Shown: positions 1 to 10,200, counted from the first letter of the stretch. The stretch: 35,473 bases of DNA from an uncultured bacterium (GCA_947175015.1 CAMWLE010000031.1:1-35473); one strand, 5' to 3'. A program made the numbers and translations. Notes: a model not told the origin generated them from the sequence alone.

Positions 1-1146
1 GCTTTCGTATGTTTCGCCGTCTCCCTGCTCATCATAACCTTCATACGCTTCGTCATCGCCATAGTCGTCTTCCAGATAATCCTCATAACGGAAACCGGGG
101 GCATCCTTGGCCTGTGTCTCCGATTTAATGTCGATTTTGTAATTGGTCAGCCTGGCTGCCAGCCTTGCATTCTGCCCCTCCTTGCCAATCGCAAGAGATA
201 ACTGATAATCAGGCACTACAACCTTGGCCGTCTTCTCATCCGGGTCCGCAAATACCGCGACAATCTTCGCCGGAGACAAAGCATTCTGGATCAGATTTCC
301 GGGATTTTCATCCCAATTTACAATATCTATCTTCTCACCGCGCAATTCTTCCACAATGGCATTTACCCTGGCGCCGTTCATTCCCACACAGGCACCCACC
401 GCATCCACATTGGGATTATTACTCCACACTGCTATCTTGGTTCGGCTGCCGGCTTCACGGGCAATGCTCTTGATTTCCACCGTACCATCCCTAATCTCCG
501 TCACCTCGGATTCAAACAATCGCTTCACCAGCTCCGGATGTGTGCGGCTTACATTGATACGAGGACCTTTGGGTGTATTCTTTACTTCCAGAATGTATAC
601 TTTGATACGTTCCGTAGGTCTGAATACCTCTCCTTTTACCTGTTCGGTCTCATTCAGCATGGCATCCGCCTTGCCCAGATTAATGCTGATATTTTTCCCT
701 ACATAACGCTGTACAACGCCTGTTATGACATCTTTTTCTTTTTCAAAATACTGATTATAGATTACGCTTCTCTCTTCCTCACGGATCTTCTGCAGAATCA
801 CATTTTTCGCATTCTGAGTAGCAATACGGCCGAATTCTTTGGACTTGATCTCCACATGGAGCATATCGCCTATCTGTGCCTTGGTGGAAAGCTCTCTTGC
901 ATCCTCCAGGGAAATCTGCAGACAGTTATCTTCCACATCATCCGCAGTGGGGACAACTTCTTTTTCCGCATATACCAGGAAATCACAGGTTTCACGGTCA
1001 ATTTCAACATGCACATTGTCCGCCTTGCCGAAATGGTTCTTGCATGCGGTCAGCAGTGAGTTTTCAATGGCCTCAAATAAGGTTTCCTTACTGATTTCCT
1101 TCTCCCTTTCTAAAATATCAAGTGCCTCCATCAATTCCTTGTTCAT
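1..1146 (-). CDS. nusA: Transcription termination/antitermination factor NusA (partial, C-terminus beyond window)
   Basis: NusA binds RNA polymerase and nascent RNA and modulates pausing, termination and antitermination. The reading frame is open for 382 codons to the window edge, with no stop. It begins MNKELMEALDILEREKEISK, the usual NusA N-terminal domain. An S1-like segment follows (VQRYVGKNISINLGKADAML), then KH-type segments including the hallmark CVGMNGARVNAIVEELRGEK and a second KH with SLAIGKEGQNARLAARLTNY. The visible end is an acidic Asp/Glu/Tyr/Gly tail. Two adjacent ATG codons (1147-1149 and 1144-1146) follow a GGAGGA; the second has the better spacing and was chosen. It lies 130 bp after rimP in the same direction, the normal bacterial order, so the two are probably co-transcribed. 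Confidence 0.96.
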   Translation of the reverse strand, partial: MNKELMEALDILEREKEISKETLFEAIENSLLTACKNHFGKADNVHVEIDRETCDFLVYAEKEVVPTADDVEDNCLQISLEDARELSTKAQIGDMLHVEIKSKEFGRIATQNAKNVILQKIREEERSVIYNQYFEKEKDVITGVVQRYVGKNISINLGKADAMLNETEQVKGEVFRPTERIKVYILEVKNTPKGPRINVSRTHPELVKRLFESEVTEIRDGTVEIKSIAREAGSRTKIAVWSNNPNVDAVGACVGMNGARVNAIVEELRGEKIDIVNWDENPGNLIQNALSPAKIVAVFADPDEKTAKVVVPDYQLSLAIGKEGQNARLAARLTNYKIDIKSETQAKDAPGFRYEDYLEDDYGDDEAYEGYDEQGDGETYES

Positions 1147-1276
1147 CATTTCCTCCATTCTTGGCTCTGCGCCTGTTCTAAGTTAAGTCATCGATAGTTA
1201 AAAGTTACCGTTTACCGTCCGTCACCACATAATAAATCTGCAATTCTATTTGCGGAACAATCAGAAAAAGTAACAT

Positions 1277-1741
1277 TTAAAAGTCAAGCGCCAGACGAAT
1301 CACGGCAATATCTGTACGCTTAAAAGTCCTGTGTGTATTCCCCTCCAGAATGGTAATGCTGTCTATGTCAAAACCATCCAATATTCCTGAAAAATCCTTA
1401 CATTTGTCTATGGGTTTGAAAAGTTTAATCTCCACTTCCTGTCCAATGCTTGCCTGCAGGTGTTTATCCTTTTTCAAAGTACGTCCCAGACCGGGACTGC
1501 TGACTTCCAGGGTATAGGCATCAGGAATAAAATCTTCCCTGTCCAGGCTATCGGACAATGCCCGACTGACATTTTCACAGTCCTGTATATTCACACCGTC
1601 CGGTTTATCAATATAGGCACGCAGGTAATAGCCGCTGCCCTCCTTTACATATTCCACATCATAAATGGACACACCATTTGCTTCTGCAATAGGCTCCAAT
1701 AGCCTCTCCGTCTTCTCTTCGTACTCTTCCCTGCGGGACAT
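1277..1741 (-). CDS. rimP: Ribosome maturation factor RimP
   Basis: RimP assists late assembly of the 30S ribosomal subunit. The 154-residue product has the family length. It shows the typical N-terminal alpha/beta domain (GVSIYDVEYVKEGSGYYLRA followed by YIDKPDGVNIQDCENVSRAL) and the signature LEVSSPGLGRTLKKDKH before the C-terminal SH3-like domain. A strong ribosome binding site (AGGAGG, about 7 nt upstream) supports the ATG at 1741. It is the first gene of the rimP-nusA unit and is read from the promoter at 1902-1930, giving a leader of roughly 150 nt that contains a perfect hairpin. Confidence 0.96.
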   Translation of the reverse strand: MSRREEYEEKTERLLEPIAEANGVSIYDVEYVKEGSGYYLRAYIDKPDGVNIQDCENVSRALSDSLDREDFIPDAYTLEVSSPGLGRTLKKDKHLQASIGQEVEIKLFKPIDKCKDFSGILDGFDIDSITILEGNTHRTFKRTDIAVIRLALDF

Positions 1742-1850
1742 TCGCTGCCTCCTATTCCAGTTCTGCCGGCATCATTCCGTTATCTTATTTTCGGATATAT
1801 TTCCTGCCGATTCCTGTTCTGTCGACACCCAAAAAGGTCTCCAACATACA

Positions 1851-1880
1851 AGTAAGAGTGGCTTGCAAGCCACTCTTACT
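1851..1880 (-). promoter_or_regulatory. Perfect 15-bp inverted repeat in the rimP-nusA leader
   Basis: The 30 bases are a perfect palindrome (arm AGTAAGAGTGGCTTG, no unpaired loop in the DNA). With the promoter at 1902-1930, transcripts would start near 1895 and reach this hairpin almost at once. Only a scattered U-rich stretch follows on the minus strand (a UUUUU run about 15 nt later), so it is not a classic intrinsic terminator. It could be an attenuator, a 5'-stabilising hairpin, an RNase III site, or the terminator of the upstream gene ending at 1974. Confidence 0.6.
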
Positions 1881-1901
1881 ATAATCATCATTTACATTCA
1901 A

Positions 1902-1930
1902 AGTATAGTCCCAAATTCAGGAAATGTCAA
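1902..1930 (-). promoter_or_regulatory. Sigma-A type promoter for rimP-nusA
   Basis: Read on the minus strand, TTGACA (1930-1925) is followed by exactly 17 bases and then TATACT (1907-1902). The match to the vegetative consensus is 6/6 for -35 and 5/6 for -10, with ideal spacing. It lies just after the stop of the FG-GAP gene at 1974 and upstream of rimP, giving an expected start near 1895. Confidence 0.85.
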
Positions 1931-1973
1931 CACTTTTGTTACAAAAAATGGTGAAAACCGACCAATCATATTT

Positions 1974-3233
1974 TTAATTCATCTCATATACGCTTCCCGG
2001 ATACAAAGTGGAACGATACAGCTTCCCTGTCTGAGGAATCGCCTTTCCGGAAGGTTCCCTGGATAAATCATAGACCTGGCCGGAATATATCCACGCCCTG
2101 CCGTCCGCATAGATGACTGCATCCTCACAGTTCCTTCCAAATAAATCACCGCTGATCACATATCCATCCTCAGGAAATGTCAAAACTGCTTCCATCTTCC
2201 CGTTATACAATGTGGGTTTCACGCCACCGCCCCTGCGATAAGCCAGAATATAATCCTGCCCTTCTCCATTCCAGTTCCTGTAAGTATTCACAATGGTAAG
2301 CCATCCGGGTGTCTTCCTGTCCTCTTTCCAGACCTCTTTTCCATTGCAGTCAAGCAGGAACATGCCATCTCTGCCGTTCCACTGTCCCTTATGCCCGTCC
2401 CCTCTCACGATTCTGTCCAGCCCCGCCACCTGAAGTCCCGGGGCATCCGGCAGAAATTTACCCAACGCCACATGCTGGGATTCAATAGAACCATCATAGC
2501 GCCATAGCTCATTCCCATCTCCGTCATACAGGCAGGTAACACTCCCGCCCACACACAATTCCGGTTTTCCGTCCCCATTGACATCTCCCACCCAGAGGCA
2601 GTCCGCATGATCCTCCAAATCCTTGCAGGACCACATTACCTCTCCATCCGCAGAAAGCAGATCATAACCCGCCATCACTTCATCCCTGCCATCCCCATTG
2701 ATATCATAAGCCAACGGGAAATGCCCGATATTGCCGTGATGCTCCCAAAGCACATGAAAATGCTCATCCATTGCCCACATATCATGATAACGGTTCTTCA
2801 ATATCACATCTCTGGGCGTGGGATTTCCGGTCAGATTCGCTATGACAATACAATCATGAGCCATACTGTCCGGCAAAGGATACTCCTTCTTCACCTTGCC
2901 ATTGCTTCCGTCCAGAAGACGGAATTGCTGATTCATCACTGCCAAAACCTCCGGTTTACCATCCCCGTCTATATCAAAAATTTGTGCCGGAAAATCAGCT
3001 CCGAAACCTCCCGGCTCTTCCACTGGTGTCCCCGTCTGCCAAAGCAGTTCCCCTGTCAGCGCAAAAGCTGTCACACAAGTCACTTCGTATGGAACATAAC
3101 GCGCGTCGATTCCTCCGTTTGCCTGTACACATACCAATTCCATGCGTCCGTCGCAGTTAATATCCCCCAATAAAACTTTGCAATTTTTTCCGGCTCTTGT
3201 AATATCAAGACTTCCTATCAATATCGGCTCCAT
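1974..3233 (-). CDS. FG-GAP/VCBS-type beta-propeller protein (PL11-like repeats)
   Basis: The 419-residue protein contains at least four calcium-loop repeats: DINCDGR (about residue 24), DIDGDGK (87), DINGDGR (177) and DVNGDGK (217). Each is followed by a short hydrophobic strand, as in FG-GAP/VCBS propellers and in the propeller of PL11 rhamnogalacturonan lyases. There is no signal peptide, transmembrane segment or lipobox, so it should be cytoplasmic, which is unusual for a calcium-loop propeller. AAGGAAGGAG lies upstream of the ATG. It follows the first DUF4132 gene by 125 bp in the same direction and may share its transcript. I cannot assign a catalytic activity; an intracellular sugar-lyase relative or a binding scaffold are both possible. 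Confidence 0.72.
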   Translation of the reverse strand: MEPILIGSLDITRAGKNCKVLLGDINCDGRMELVCVQANGGIDARYVPYEVTCVTAFALTGELLWQTGTPVEEPGGFGADFPAQIFDIDGDGKPEVLAVMNQQFRLLDGSNGKVKKEYPLPDSMAHDCIVIANLTGNPTPRDVILKNRYHDMWAMDEHFHVLWEHHGNIGHFPLAYDINGDGRDEVMAGYDLLSADGEVMWSCKDLEDHADCLWVGDVNGDGKPELCVGGSVTCLYDGDGNELWRYDGSIESQHVALGKFLPDAPGLQVAGLDRIVRGDGHKGQWNGRDGMFLLDCNGKEVWKEDRKTPGWLTIVNTYRNWNGEGQDYILAYRRGGGVKPTLYNGKMEAVLTFPEDGYVISGDLFGRNCEDAVIYADGRAWIYSGQVYDLSREPSGKAIPQTGKLYRSTLYPGSVYEMN

Positions 3234-3358
3234 ATCTGACTCCTTCCTTAAGCAATTGCCTGCTGTTTATTTCCCGCCGCATTATTATCATTTGTCATGC
3301 TGACATCAAATCACACACTGGCTCCTTGCATCATCTTTTGGTCGCCACCCATCCTATA

Positions 3359-6300
3359 TTATCGACTCTTTTTCCAATTCGCATTCTTTTCCTTGCTGGC
3401 AGACGTTGCTTTGGCAACCTGCAGCACGATTTCACTGAAATACCGCTCCGGCACCTCCGACAATAAGCAGGACTTGACCTCAACTTCCTTGTCATAGCTC
3501 CATGTGGACAAGTTCTCGGCCTTAAAAAATCTGATCTCGTAGACTGTCACATCTTCATTTGCTCCGCCTACAAAACTGCCTGAAAAATAAAGTACCACAC
3601 CTAAATCAAGTTCCTTATCCTCTCTGTAATAAGTGAAAACGCCTCCCCCATCTTCCGCAGGGCCATGATACCAGCCCTGGGCCGTCAGCTTTCCTCCCAA
3701 GGACAAATCATTGACAATCACACCGCCGAACCGCTCAAGTTCTTTTTGCTTTCCTTCCTCTTCTGTCCTGTAGTATACCTGTCTGTCAAGCTGCTCAATG
3801 GGCTGAACAATTTCGTAGTCTTCCATCTGTTCTTTCCAGGCATGCAGAACATCATGGGATAACTCGATTGGGTGCACAAGGCCAATAGAACAACCTTGAC
3901 CAATAGAACAACCTTGGCCATTGGAGCTGCTTTGATGATCGGGGCTGCTTTGATGATCGGGGCTGCTTTGGCCATTGGAACTGCTCTGGTCGTCAGCTTG
4001 GCTTGGAGCATCATCAAATTGCCCCTGACCATCTGACTGCTCCTGGTCCGCGGACTGCACATCCTGTCCATCTTCCGGCAAAATAAATTCTTCCTCGTCC
4101 TCCGTATTAAAGGAACCATCCTCCATATATCGGAAACTGGCTACCAGCTTTCTGTCCTCATACACGCCCCAGATGAGCCCAGTGGCAAACTGGTGCATAA
4201 TCGGATTCTTCACAAACAAATTCTTCCACGCCTGTACGCTCCATTGACGCTCTGTAGACAACGCCATTTCCAGACGCATTTTCTGACCGGATACCGTGGT
4301 CTTCATCTGCTTCTTCATCTGCTTGAATTCTTCATAGGCCGCGGCCGCCTTCACCGCATCGTCCTTCTTGCCGGGAGCAGGCATATTCTTCAGCTTCTTA
4401 CCATTCTCATCAAATACTTCTACCTCCAGGGCCGTGGTGATGGTCACGGTAAATTTGCGCCCTCCATAATCGAAAATGCGCTGCATATTCTCATCAAATC
4501 CCAAGTCCGGCACAATCCTGTCCGCCAGTTCCTCTGTGGTGATTCCCAACTGAGAAGCCGCTAATTCCAAAGCCCTTCCCGCTGCTGCTTTTATTTGCTT
4601 AAATTTGAATTTGCGCGAAATGCCATCCACTATCAGGAGCCCCTGAGGGTTGGGACTTAAGGTAAGAGCCAACACTGCTTCCGATGCAATGGCGCCCCTG
4701 GCCTCCTTGGGCCATTCCTGAATCTGGTAGTGAATCTTCTTCACAATATCGTCACCGCCATGGATGGCCGACGCATAGAGCACCCAGCGTTTCTTGGCCT
4801 CCGCTCCTGCTTCCATCCATTTGTCAAACAGTTCATTCACATAGACCGCAAATTCCCTCTCATCCAAATCCTTTGCCAAAGAAGCCGCGCTCTGATTGAC
4901 GCCACAGGGAGACATGGCACAGTAACAAAGGAAAATCGCCTGCAGATACTCTTCTTTGGCCTCCGTACCGTCTTTTTTATGCACTTTAGGGAAAGGCGTC
5001 TCATAGGCCCATGCAAGAGAACGTTTTTTATTGCCCTTGTGAATCTCCCTGACCAGTTCATCCTGTGTGACAATTCTGCCTCCCTCAGCCGACTCCACAC
5101 TCATGTGTAGCACACCTTCCAAAAGTGCCCTGACCTTGGCATTCTTTTCTGCTCCCAGCGCCCGGGATAGTATCTGAGTATATTTCTCTGCCAAAGCCGC
5201 TTCTCCCCTGGCAGTTTCCGCCTGTGCTTCCTCTTTCCATTTTGCCAATACTCGTATGGCTGTATCCCTCTCCACCGCCTTTTTTGAGGATAGCAGCACC
5301 ACAATATCTTCCTCCCAGCTCTTCTGTGCATACAAAATACCAAGTAAGGCTTCCTTCACCGATTTGGCTGAATCCTGGGTGAAGCTTAAAATGATTTCCT
5401 TATTCTCCTCTGCATGCTCTGCCATAATGCTTAAGCCAAAGCTCCTGCCCACGCTTCCCGCTGATTGAAATGCAGCCAGCATTTCCTCCCGCCTTTTCGC
5501 AAGATACTCCCTGAATATTTCCCTCGCCGCATCTTCAACCTCTTTCATCCATGTCTTATTATTACTACTGGCATAAATATTCGCATACCCCTCTAACTGA
5601 TTTATCAGGTTCAGCCCCTCAGAATCCGCTGCGGCAAATACTCTCTTTACCTCCGCTTCATCCACCTTCGGAGAATCTTTGATAAAATCTCGATAAATAG
5701 AATACGCATTGCTGACCAGCATTAACGTATTACAGCGATCTATCAGGACATCGCAGCCATAGCTCATCTGATAACTTTCCAATGCCCGACTAACATTGCC
5801 CGATGCCCAGTAAGAATGTCCCCGCAGGTTATCCATACAGGCATATACATGCTCAATGCCCCCTTCACCGCTTAAATACTTCCTGATATGAGCATCTGCC
5901 TCTTTCGAATGATCGCGGTTTGCACTCCGGGCAACGAGATCGATCAATTTAGACCGTTGTCTCATTCCCTCACCATTCGCCCTCTTTTTCAATAATTCCG
6001 GAGCTGCCTTCTGCACTATGGGCGCCATGATATTATAAGTGGCACCATCTGCGGCATTCATATATTCCAGAAACACCTTCTGATTTCTTACAAACTGTTT
6101 CTCCAATATCTTCATTTTACGGTTTCTGGCCGCCCACTGAATGTAGTTTTTACTGTATATACGGAATTCCTCATCAAAGCTGCCGCCCAAATCCCCCATC
6201 AAATCCCCTCTGAGATCCAGTCCTTCTATGCAGTTCAAAGCAGTTTCCCAGCTGGCGGCAAGGCAAACAGATACCACATTTTTCAATTTTAACGACAACC

Positions 6301-7075
6301 CATAATTCACAAACGCAGTGCATCCAAGCATACACACCAAAAACCTGTCTATATTCCCATGACCTTCCGCCAAGTCCAAGATATTCCTGGACAGCCTGAC
6401 CTGCGTCACCGCAGCCATAATCTTGTCCGCATCCTCTTCCGGAAGCTTCCCCGAATAGATTTGCGGAATACTGCCTATGACCAAATCCTCATACTGTTTC
6501 ATCAGTACGGCATCCTCGCCGCCAAGCTCCATTCCTTTTTCCACTGTGGCGTATTTGACATAGAAATATGCTGTCAGCAGGATAAGAATACCTTTGGACG
6601 ATGCCCCCGTCCGGTATTCCATGGCTTTCTTCAGATGCTTCGGCTGATTCTGTGCATCGGCAATCAGGTTCCCAAAATAAGATTTTCCAATACGATTCTG
6701 ACTATCTCCTATCAACGCCGCATGGAGTGCCGCCTTTTTCGCTGGTTCCAGTGAAATTTCCTGACCATGGAGACGATACACCAAGGGCGAAAACATCTTA
6801 TAGCCACTAGCCTCACCGATAGCAAACAGAAGGTTCTCCAACCTCTTTGTTTCGTCAGTCATTCCCTTTCCAAGCATACTCTCATAAAGATCGCTGATTA
6901 CCTGCGGCTCTGCCATATTGGACAGATCATGGTAGCCGAACTTCTTCAACACCTCATCCCCCACATTTCCGCAAAGATAATCCTCCATAAGTGATAGCTC
7001 ACTTGATGAAAATAAATTTTCCTTCTCCAATTGCTCTACAGCTTTCATGACATACTGATTTTCCGGACTTGTCAT
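3359..7075 (-). CDS. DUF4132 (YehI/MolR-like) protein, copy 1
   Basis: This is a 1,238-residue protein, soluble by appearance, with a long helical N-terminal half. HEAT-like pairs lie in the middle, around SVKEALLGILYAQKSWEED and the segments after it. The C-terminal half carries DUF4132 signatures: SLAWAYETPFPKVHKK, MRLEMALSTERQWSVQ, GLIWGVYEDRKLVASFRY, GLVHPIELS, DYEIVQPIEQLDRQVY and ERFGGVIVNDLSLGGKL. The start MTSPENQYV at 7075 follows GGAGG by 9 nt; an upstream in-frame codon at 7093 lacks a site. A Gln/Ser/Asp-rich linker between FILPEDGQD and GLVHPIELS is built of 18-bp tandem repeats and is much longer than in copies 2 and 3. E. coli MolR was once linked to molybdate regulation, but its biochemical function is unknown. 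The gene follows copy 2 by 199 bp. Confidence 0.85.
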   Translation of the reverse strand: MTSPENQYVMKAVEQLEKENLFSSSELSLMEDYLCGNVGDEVLKKFGYHDLSNMAEPQVISDLYESMLGKGMTDETKRLENLLFAIGEASGYKMFSPLVYRLHGQEISLEPAKKAALHAALIGDSQNRIGKSYFGNLIADAQNQPKHLKKAMEYRTGASSKGILILLTAYFYVKYATVEKGMELGGEDAVLMKQYEDLVIGSIPQIYSGKLPEEDADKIMAAVTQVRLSRNILDLAEGHGNIDRFLVCMLGCTAFVNYGLSLKLKNVVSVCLAASWETALNCIEGLDLRGDLMGDLGGSFDEEFRIYSKNYIQWAARNRKMKILEKQFVRNQKVFLEYMNAADGATYNIMAPIVQKAAPELLKKRANGEGMRQRSKLIDLVARSANRDHSKEADAHIRKYLSGEGGIEHVYACMDNLRGHSYWASGNVSRALESYQMSYGCDVLIDRCNTLMLVSNAYSIYRDFIKDSPKVDEAEVKRVFAAADSEGLNLINQLEGYANIYASSNNKTWMKEVEDAAREIFREYLAKRREEMLAAFQSAGSVGRSFGLSIMAEHAEENKEIILSFTQDSAKSVKEALLGILYAQKSWEEDIVVLLSSKKAVERDTAIRVLAKWKEEAQAETARGEAALAEKYTQILSRALGAEKNAKVRALLEGVLHMSVESAEGGRIVTQDELVREIHKGNKKRSLAWAYETPFPKVHKKDGTEAKEEYLQAIFLCYCAMSPCGVNQSAASLAKDLDEREFAVYVNELFDKWMEAGAEAKKRWVLYASAIHGGDDIVKKIHYQIQEWPKEARGAIASEAVLALTLSPNPQGLLIVDGISRKFKFKQIKAAAGRALELAASQLGITTEELADRIVPDLGFDENMQRIFDYGGRKFTVTITTALEVEVFDENGKKLKNMPAPGKKDDAVKAAAAYEEFKQMKKQMKTTVSGQKMRLEMALSTERQWSVQAWKNLFVKNPIMHQFATGLIWGVYEDRKLVASFRYMEDGSFNTEDEEEFILPEDGQDVQSADQEQSDGQGQFDDAPSQADDQSSSNGQSSPDHQSSPDHQSSSNGQGCSIGQGCSIGLVHPIELSHDVLHAWKEQMEDYEIVQPIEQLDRQVYYRTEEEGKQKELERFGGVIVNDLSLGGKLTAQGWYHGPAEDGGGVFTYYREDKELDLGVVLYFSGSFVGGANEDVTVYEIRFFKAENLSTWSYDKEVEVKSCLLSEVPERYFSEIVLQVAKATSASKEKNANWKKSR
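3881..4006. repeat. Seven 18-bp tandem repeats inside DUF4132 copy 1
   Basis: Seven imperfect 18-base units run head to tail, e.g. gccaatagaacaaccttg (3881-3898) and the identical pair atgatcggggctgctttg (3935-3952, 3953-3970). Being a multiple of three, they keep the frame and encode six-residue Gln/Ser/Gly/Asp-rich units. The equivalent site in copies 2 and 3 has only two units, so the array expands or contracts. Confidence 0.85.
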
Positions 7076-7229
7076 TTTACTATACCTCCACAAGTAAATG
7101 AAATATTCTCTCTGTTCTCCTCTATCCTACTCTGCCTTCTCCACCATGTCCTTTTCTGCCCTGCTTTGTCCTGTTCTGCCATTTGTCTGGTTCACCCCTG
7201 AATCCCTTTTATCTGATTGCTATATCAAA

Positions 7230-7269
7230 ATGGGGCTGCAGCGCTCGAAAACGCCTCCCACAGCCCCAT
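7230..7269 (-). terminator. Probable intrinsic terminator after DUF4132 copy 2
   Basis: A perfect 9-bp stem (ATGGGGCTG at 7230-7238 with CAGCCCCAT at 7261-7269) lies immediately after the stop of copy 2. On the minus strand it is followed by TTTTGAT. The U-run is short and the 22-nt loop large, so termination may be partial, allowing reduced expression of copy 1. Confidence 0.5.
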
Positions 7270-7274
7270 CCATA

Positions 7275-10200
7275 TTATCTGCCTTTCTTCCAGTTCGCAT
7301 CCTTTTCCCTGCTGGCAGCAGTTGCTTTGGTCACCTGCAGTACGATCTCACTGAAATACCGTTCCGGCACCTCTGACAACAAGCAGGATTTGGCCTCAAC
7401 CTCCCTGTCATAGCTCCATGTGGACAGATTGCCTGACTTGAAAAATCTGATCTCATATACCGTCACATCTTCATTCATTCCGCCTACATAAGTGCCTGAG
7501 AAATAAAGTACGGCGCCCAAATCAAGTTCCTTATCCTCTCTGAAATAAGTGTGGACGCATCCACCGTCTTCAACATCACCGCGATACCAGCCCTGGGTCA
7601 TCAGTTTTCCGCTTAAGGACAAATCATTGACAATCACACCGCCGAACCGCTCAAGTTCTTTCTGATTTCCTTCCTCCTCCGTTCTGTAATATATCTGCCT
7701 GTCAAGCTGCTCAATGGACTGAACAATTTCATAGTCTTCCAGTTGTTCCTTCCATGTCTGCAGGGACTCCTTGGATAACTCGATTGGGTGCACAAGGCCA
7801 ATAGATTGTCCTCGGCCAATAGATTGTCCTTGGCCTGCGGACTGCGCATCCTGCCCATCCTCCGGCAGGATAAATTCTTCTTCATCCTCTGTATTAAAGG
7901 AACCATCCTCCATGTACCGGAAACTGGACACCAGTTTTCTATCCTCATACACACCCCAGATAAGACCGATGGCAAACTGGTGCATAATCGGATTCTTCAC
8001 AAACAGATCCTTCCAAGACTGCACACTCCACTGACGCTCCGTGGACAGTGCCATTTCCAGACGCATTTTCTGGCTGGATATTGTTGTCTTCATCTGCTTC
8101 TTCATCTGCTTGAACTCTTCATAAGCCGCCGCTGCCTTCACCTCGTCATCCTTCTTGCCAGGAGCGGGCAGGTTCTTCAATTTCTTACCACTCGCGTCAA
8201 ATACCTCTATCTCAAGGGCCGGGGTAATGGTCACGGTAAATTTGCGCTCTCCATAGTCGAAAATGCGCTGCATGTTCTCGTCAAATCCCAGGTTAGGCAC
8301 AATCCTGTCCGCCAGTTCCTCTGTAGTGATTCCCAACTGGGAAGCCGCGAACTCCAATGCCTTTACTGCCCCTGCCTTCACCTGTTTAAATTTGAATTTC
8401 CTGGATATACCGTCTACAATGAGAAGTCCCTGGGGCTTCGGGCTTAGGGCAAGGGCCTGCACTGCTTCCGACGCAATGGCGCCCCTGGCCTCCTGGGGCC
8501 ATTCCTGAATCTGGTGGTGAAGCTTCTTCACAATATCGTCACCGCCATGGATTGCCGACGCATAGAGCACCCAGCGCTTCTTGGATTCCGCCCCTGCTTC
8601 CATCCATTTGTCAAACAATTCATTCACATAAACCGCAAATTCCCTCTCATCCAATTCCTTCGCCAGAGCCGCCGCACTCTGGTTGACACCGCAGGGTGAC
8701 ATAGCACAGTAACAGAGGAAAATTGCCTGCAGATACGCTTCATCTGCCTCTGTACCATCCTTTTTATGTACTTTGGAGAACGGCGTCTCATAAGCCCATG
8801 CAAGAGAACGTTTCTTATTGCCCTTGTGAAGCTCCTTGACCATTTCATCCAGAGTGACAACCTTGCCGCCTTCCGTCGCCTCCACACTCATGTGCAGCAC
8901 ACCTTCCAGAACCGCCCTGACTTTGGCATTCTTTTCCGCTTCCAGTGCCTTGGACAAAATCTGTGTATATTTTTCCGCCAAAACCGCTTTTCCTTTATCC
9001 GAAACCGCCCCGCCTTGGTCTGAAACCGTTCCGCTCTGGTTCGAAGCCGCTTTTCCCTTGGCAGCTTCCGCCTGTGCCTCATCTCTCCATTTTGCCAACA
9101 CCCGTATGGCCGTATCTCTCTCTCCCGCCTTTTTCGAGGATAGCAACGCCACAATATCTTCTTCCCAGTCCTTCTGTTCATACAGAATCCCCAATAAGGT
9201 TTCCTTCACCGATTTGGCCGAATCCTGTGTGAAGCTTAATATGGTTTCCTTATTCTCCTCCGCATGCTCCGCCATAATACTCAGCCCGAAACTCCTGCCC
9301 ACGCTTCCTGCTTCTTTAAATGCGGACAGCGTTTCCTCCCGCTTCTTCGCAAGATAGTTCCTGAATACTTCCATCGCCGCATTTTTAAACGCCTTCGTCC
9401 ATGTCTCATTATAACCGGAGTCCAAAATGTAGACACACCCCTCTAACTGCGTTACCAAGTTCAATCCTTCCGCATCCGCCGCTGCAAATACTCTCTTCAC
9501 CTGCGCTTTGTCCACCTTGCTATCCTTATCTATAAAATCGCGATAAAGAGAATACCCGTTGCTGGCCAACATCAATGTATCACACCGATCACTTAGAGCG
9601 TCATAGCCATAATTCATCTGGTATGTTTTCAGCAACCCATTAGCATTGCTTGCCCAGTAATAGCAGTTCTTCAGTATATCTTTGCAGGCGTATACATGTT
9701 CAATACCACCTTCACTTAAATATTTCCTGATATCATCCGCTGCCGGCTTCAGTTGAGCGCTTGCGCTCCGTACAAAAGCATCAATCAGCTTGGACTGCTG
9801 CTTAGCGCCCTCTCCACTCATCCTCTTTTTGAATAACTCTGGCGCTGCCTTTTTTACTATGGGCGCCATCATATTGTAAGTGGAATAATCTGCGGCATCC
9901 ATATATTCCAGAAACACATCCTGATTTCTGACAAACTGTTTCTCCAATATCTTCATTTTACGGTTTCTGGCCGCCCATTGAATGTAATCCTTGCTGCACA
10001 TATGGAAGACCTGATCAAAGCTGCCTCCCACATCCCCCATCAAGTCTCTTCTGAGATCCATTGCTTCTATGTCACACAACGTAGTCCCCACATTGGCGGC
10101 AAGACATACGGCAACCACATTCCTCAGTATGGATGACAACCCATGATTCACAAACGCAGTCCCCCCAAGGATAACCAACATAAGATTGCTTATGTTCCCA

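Noticed and set aside
3293..3305. TGTCA-TGC-TGACA dyad between the DUF4132 copy 1 and FG-GAP genes
   Set aside because: It is short, with no promoter or U-tract nearby; it could be chance.
7634..8447. Several frames in the DUF4132 genes repeated exactly 3,800 bp apart
   Set aside because: They are out-of-frame shadows. Their exact repetition only reflects the identical DNA tract between copies 2 and 3.
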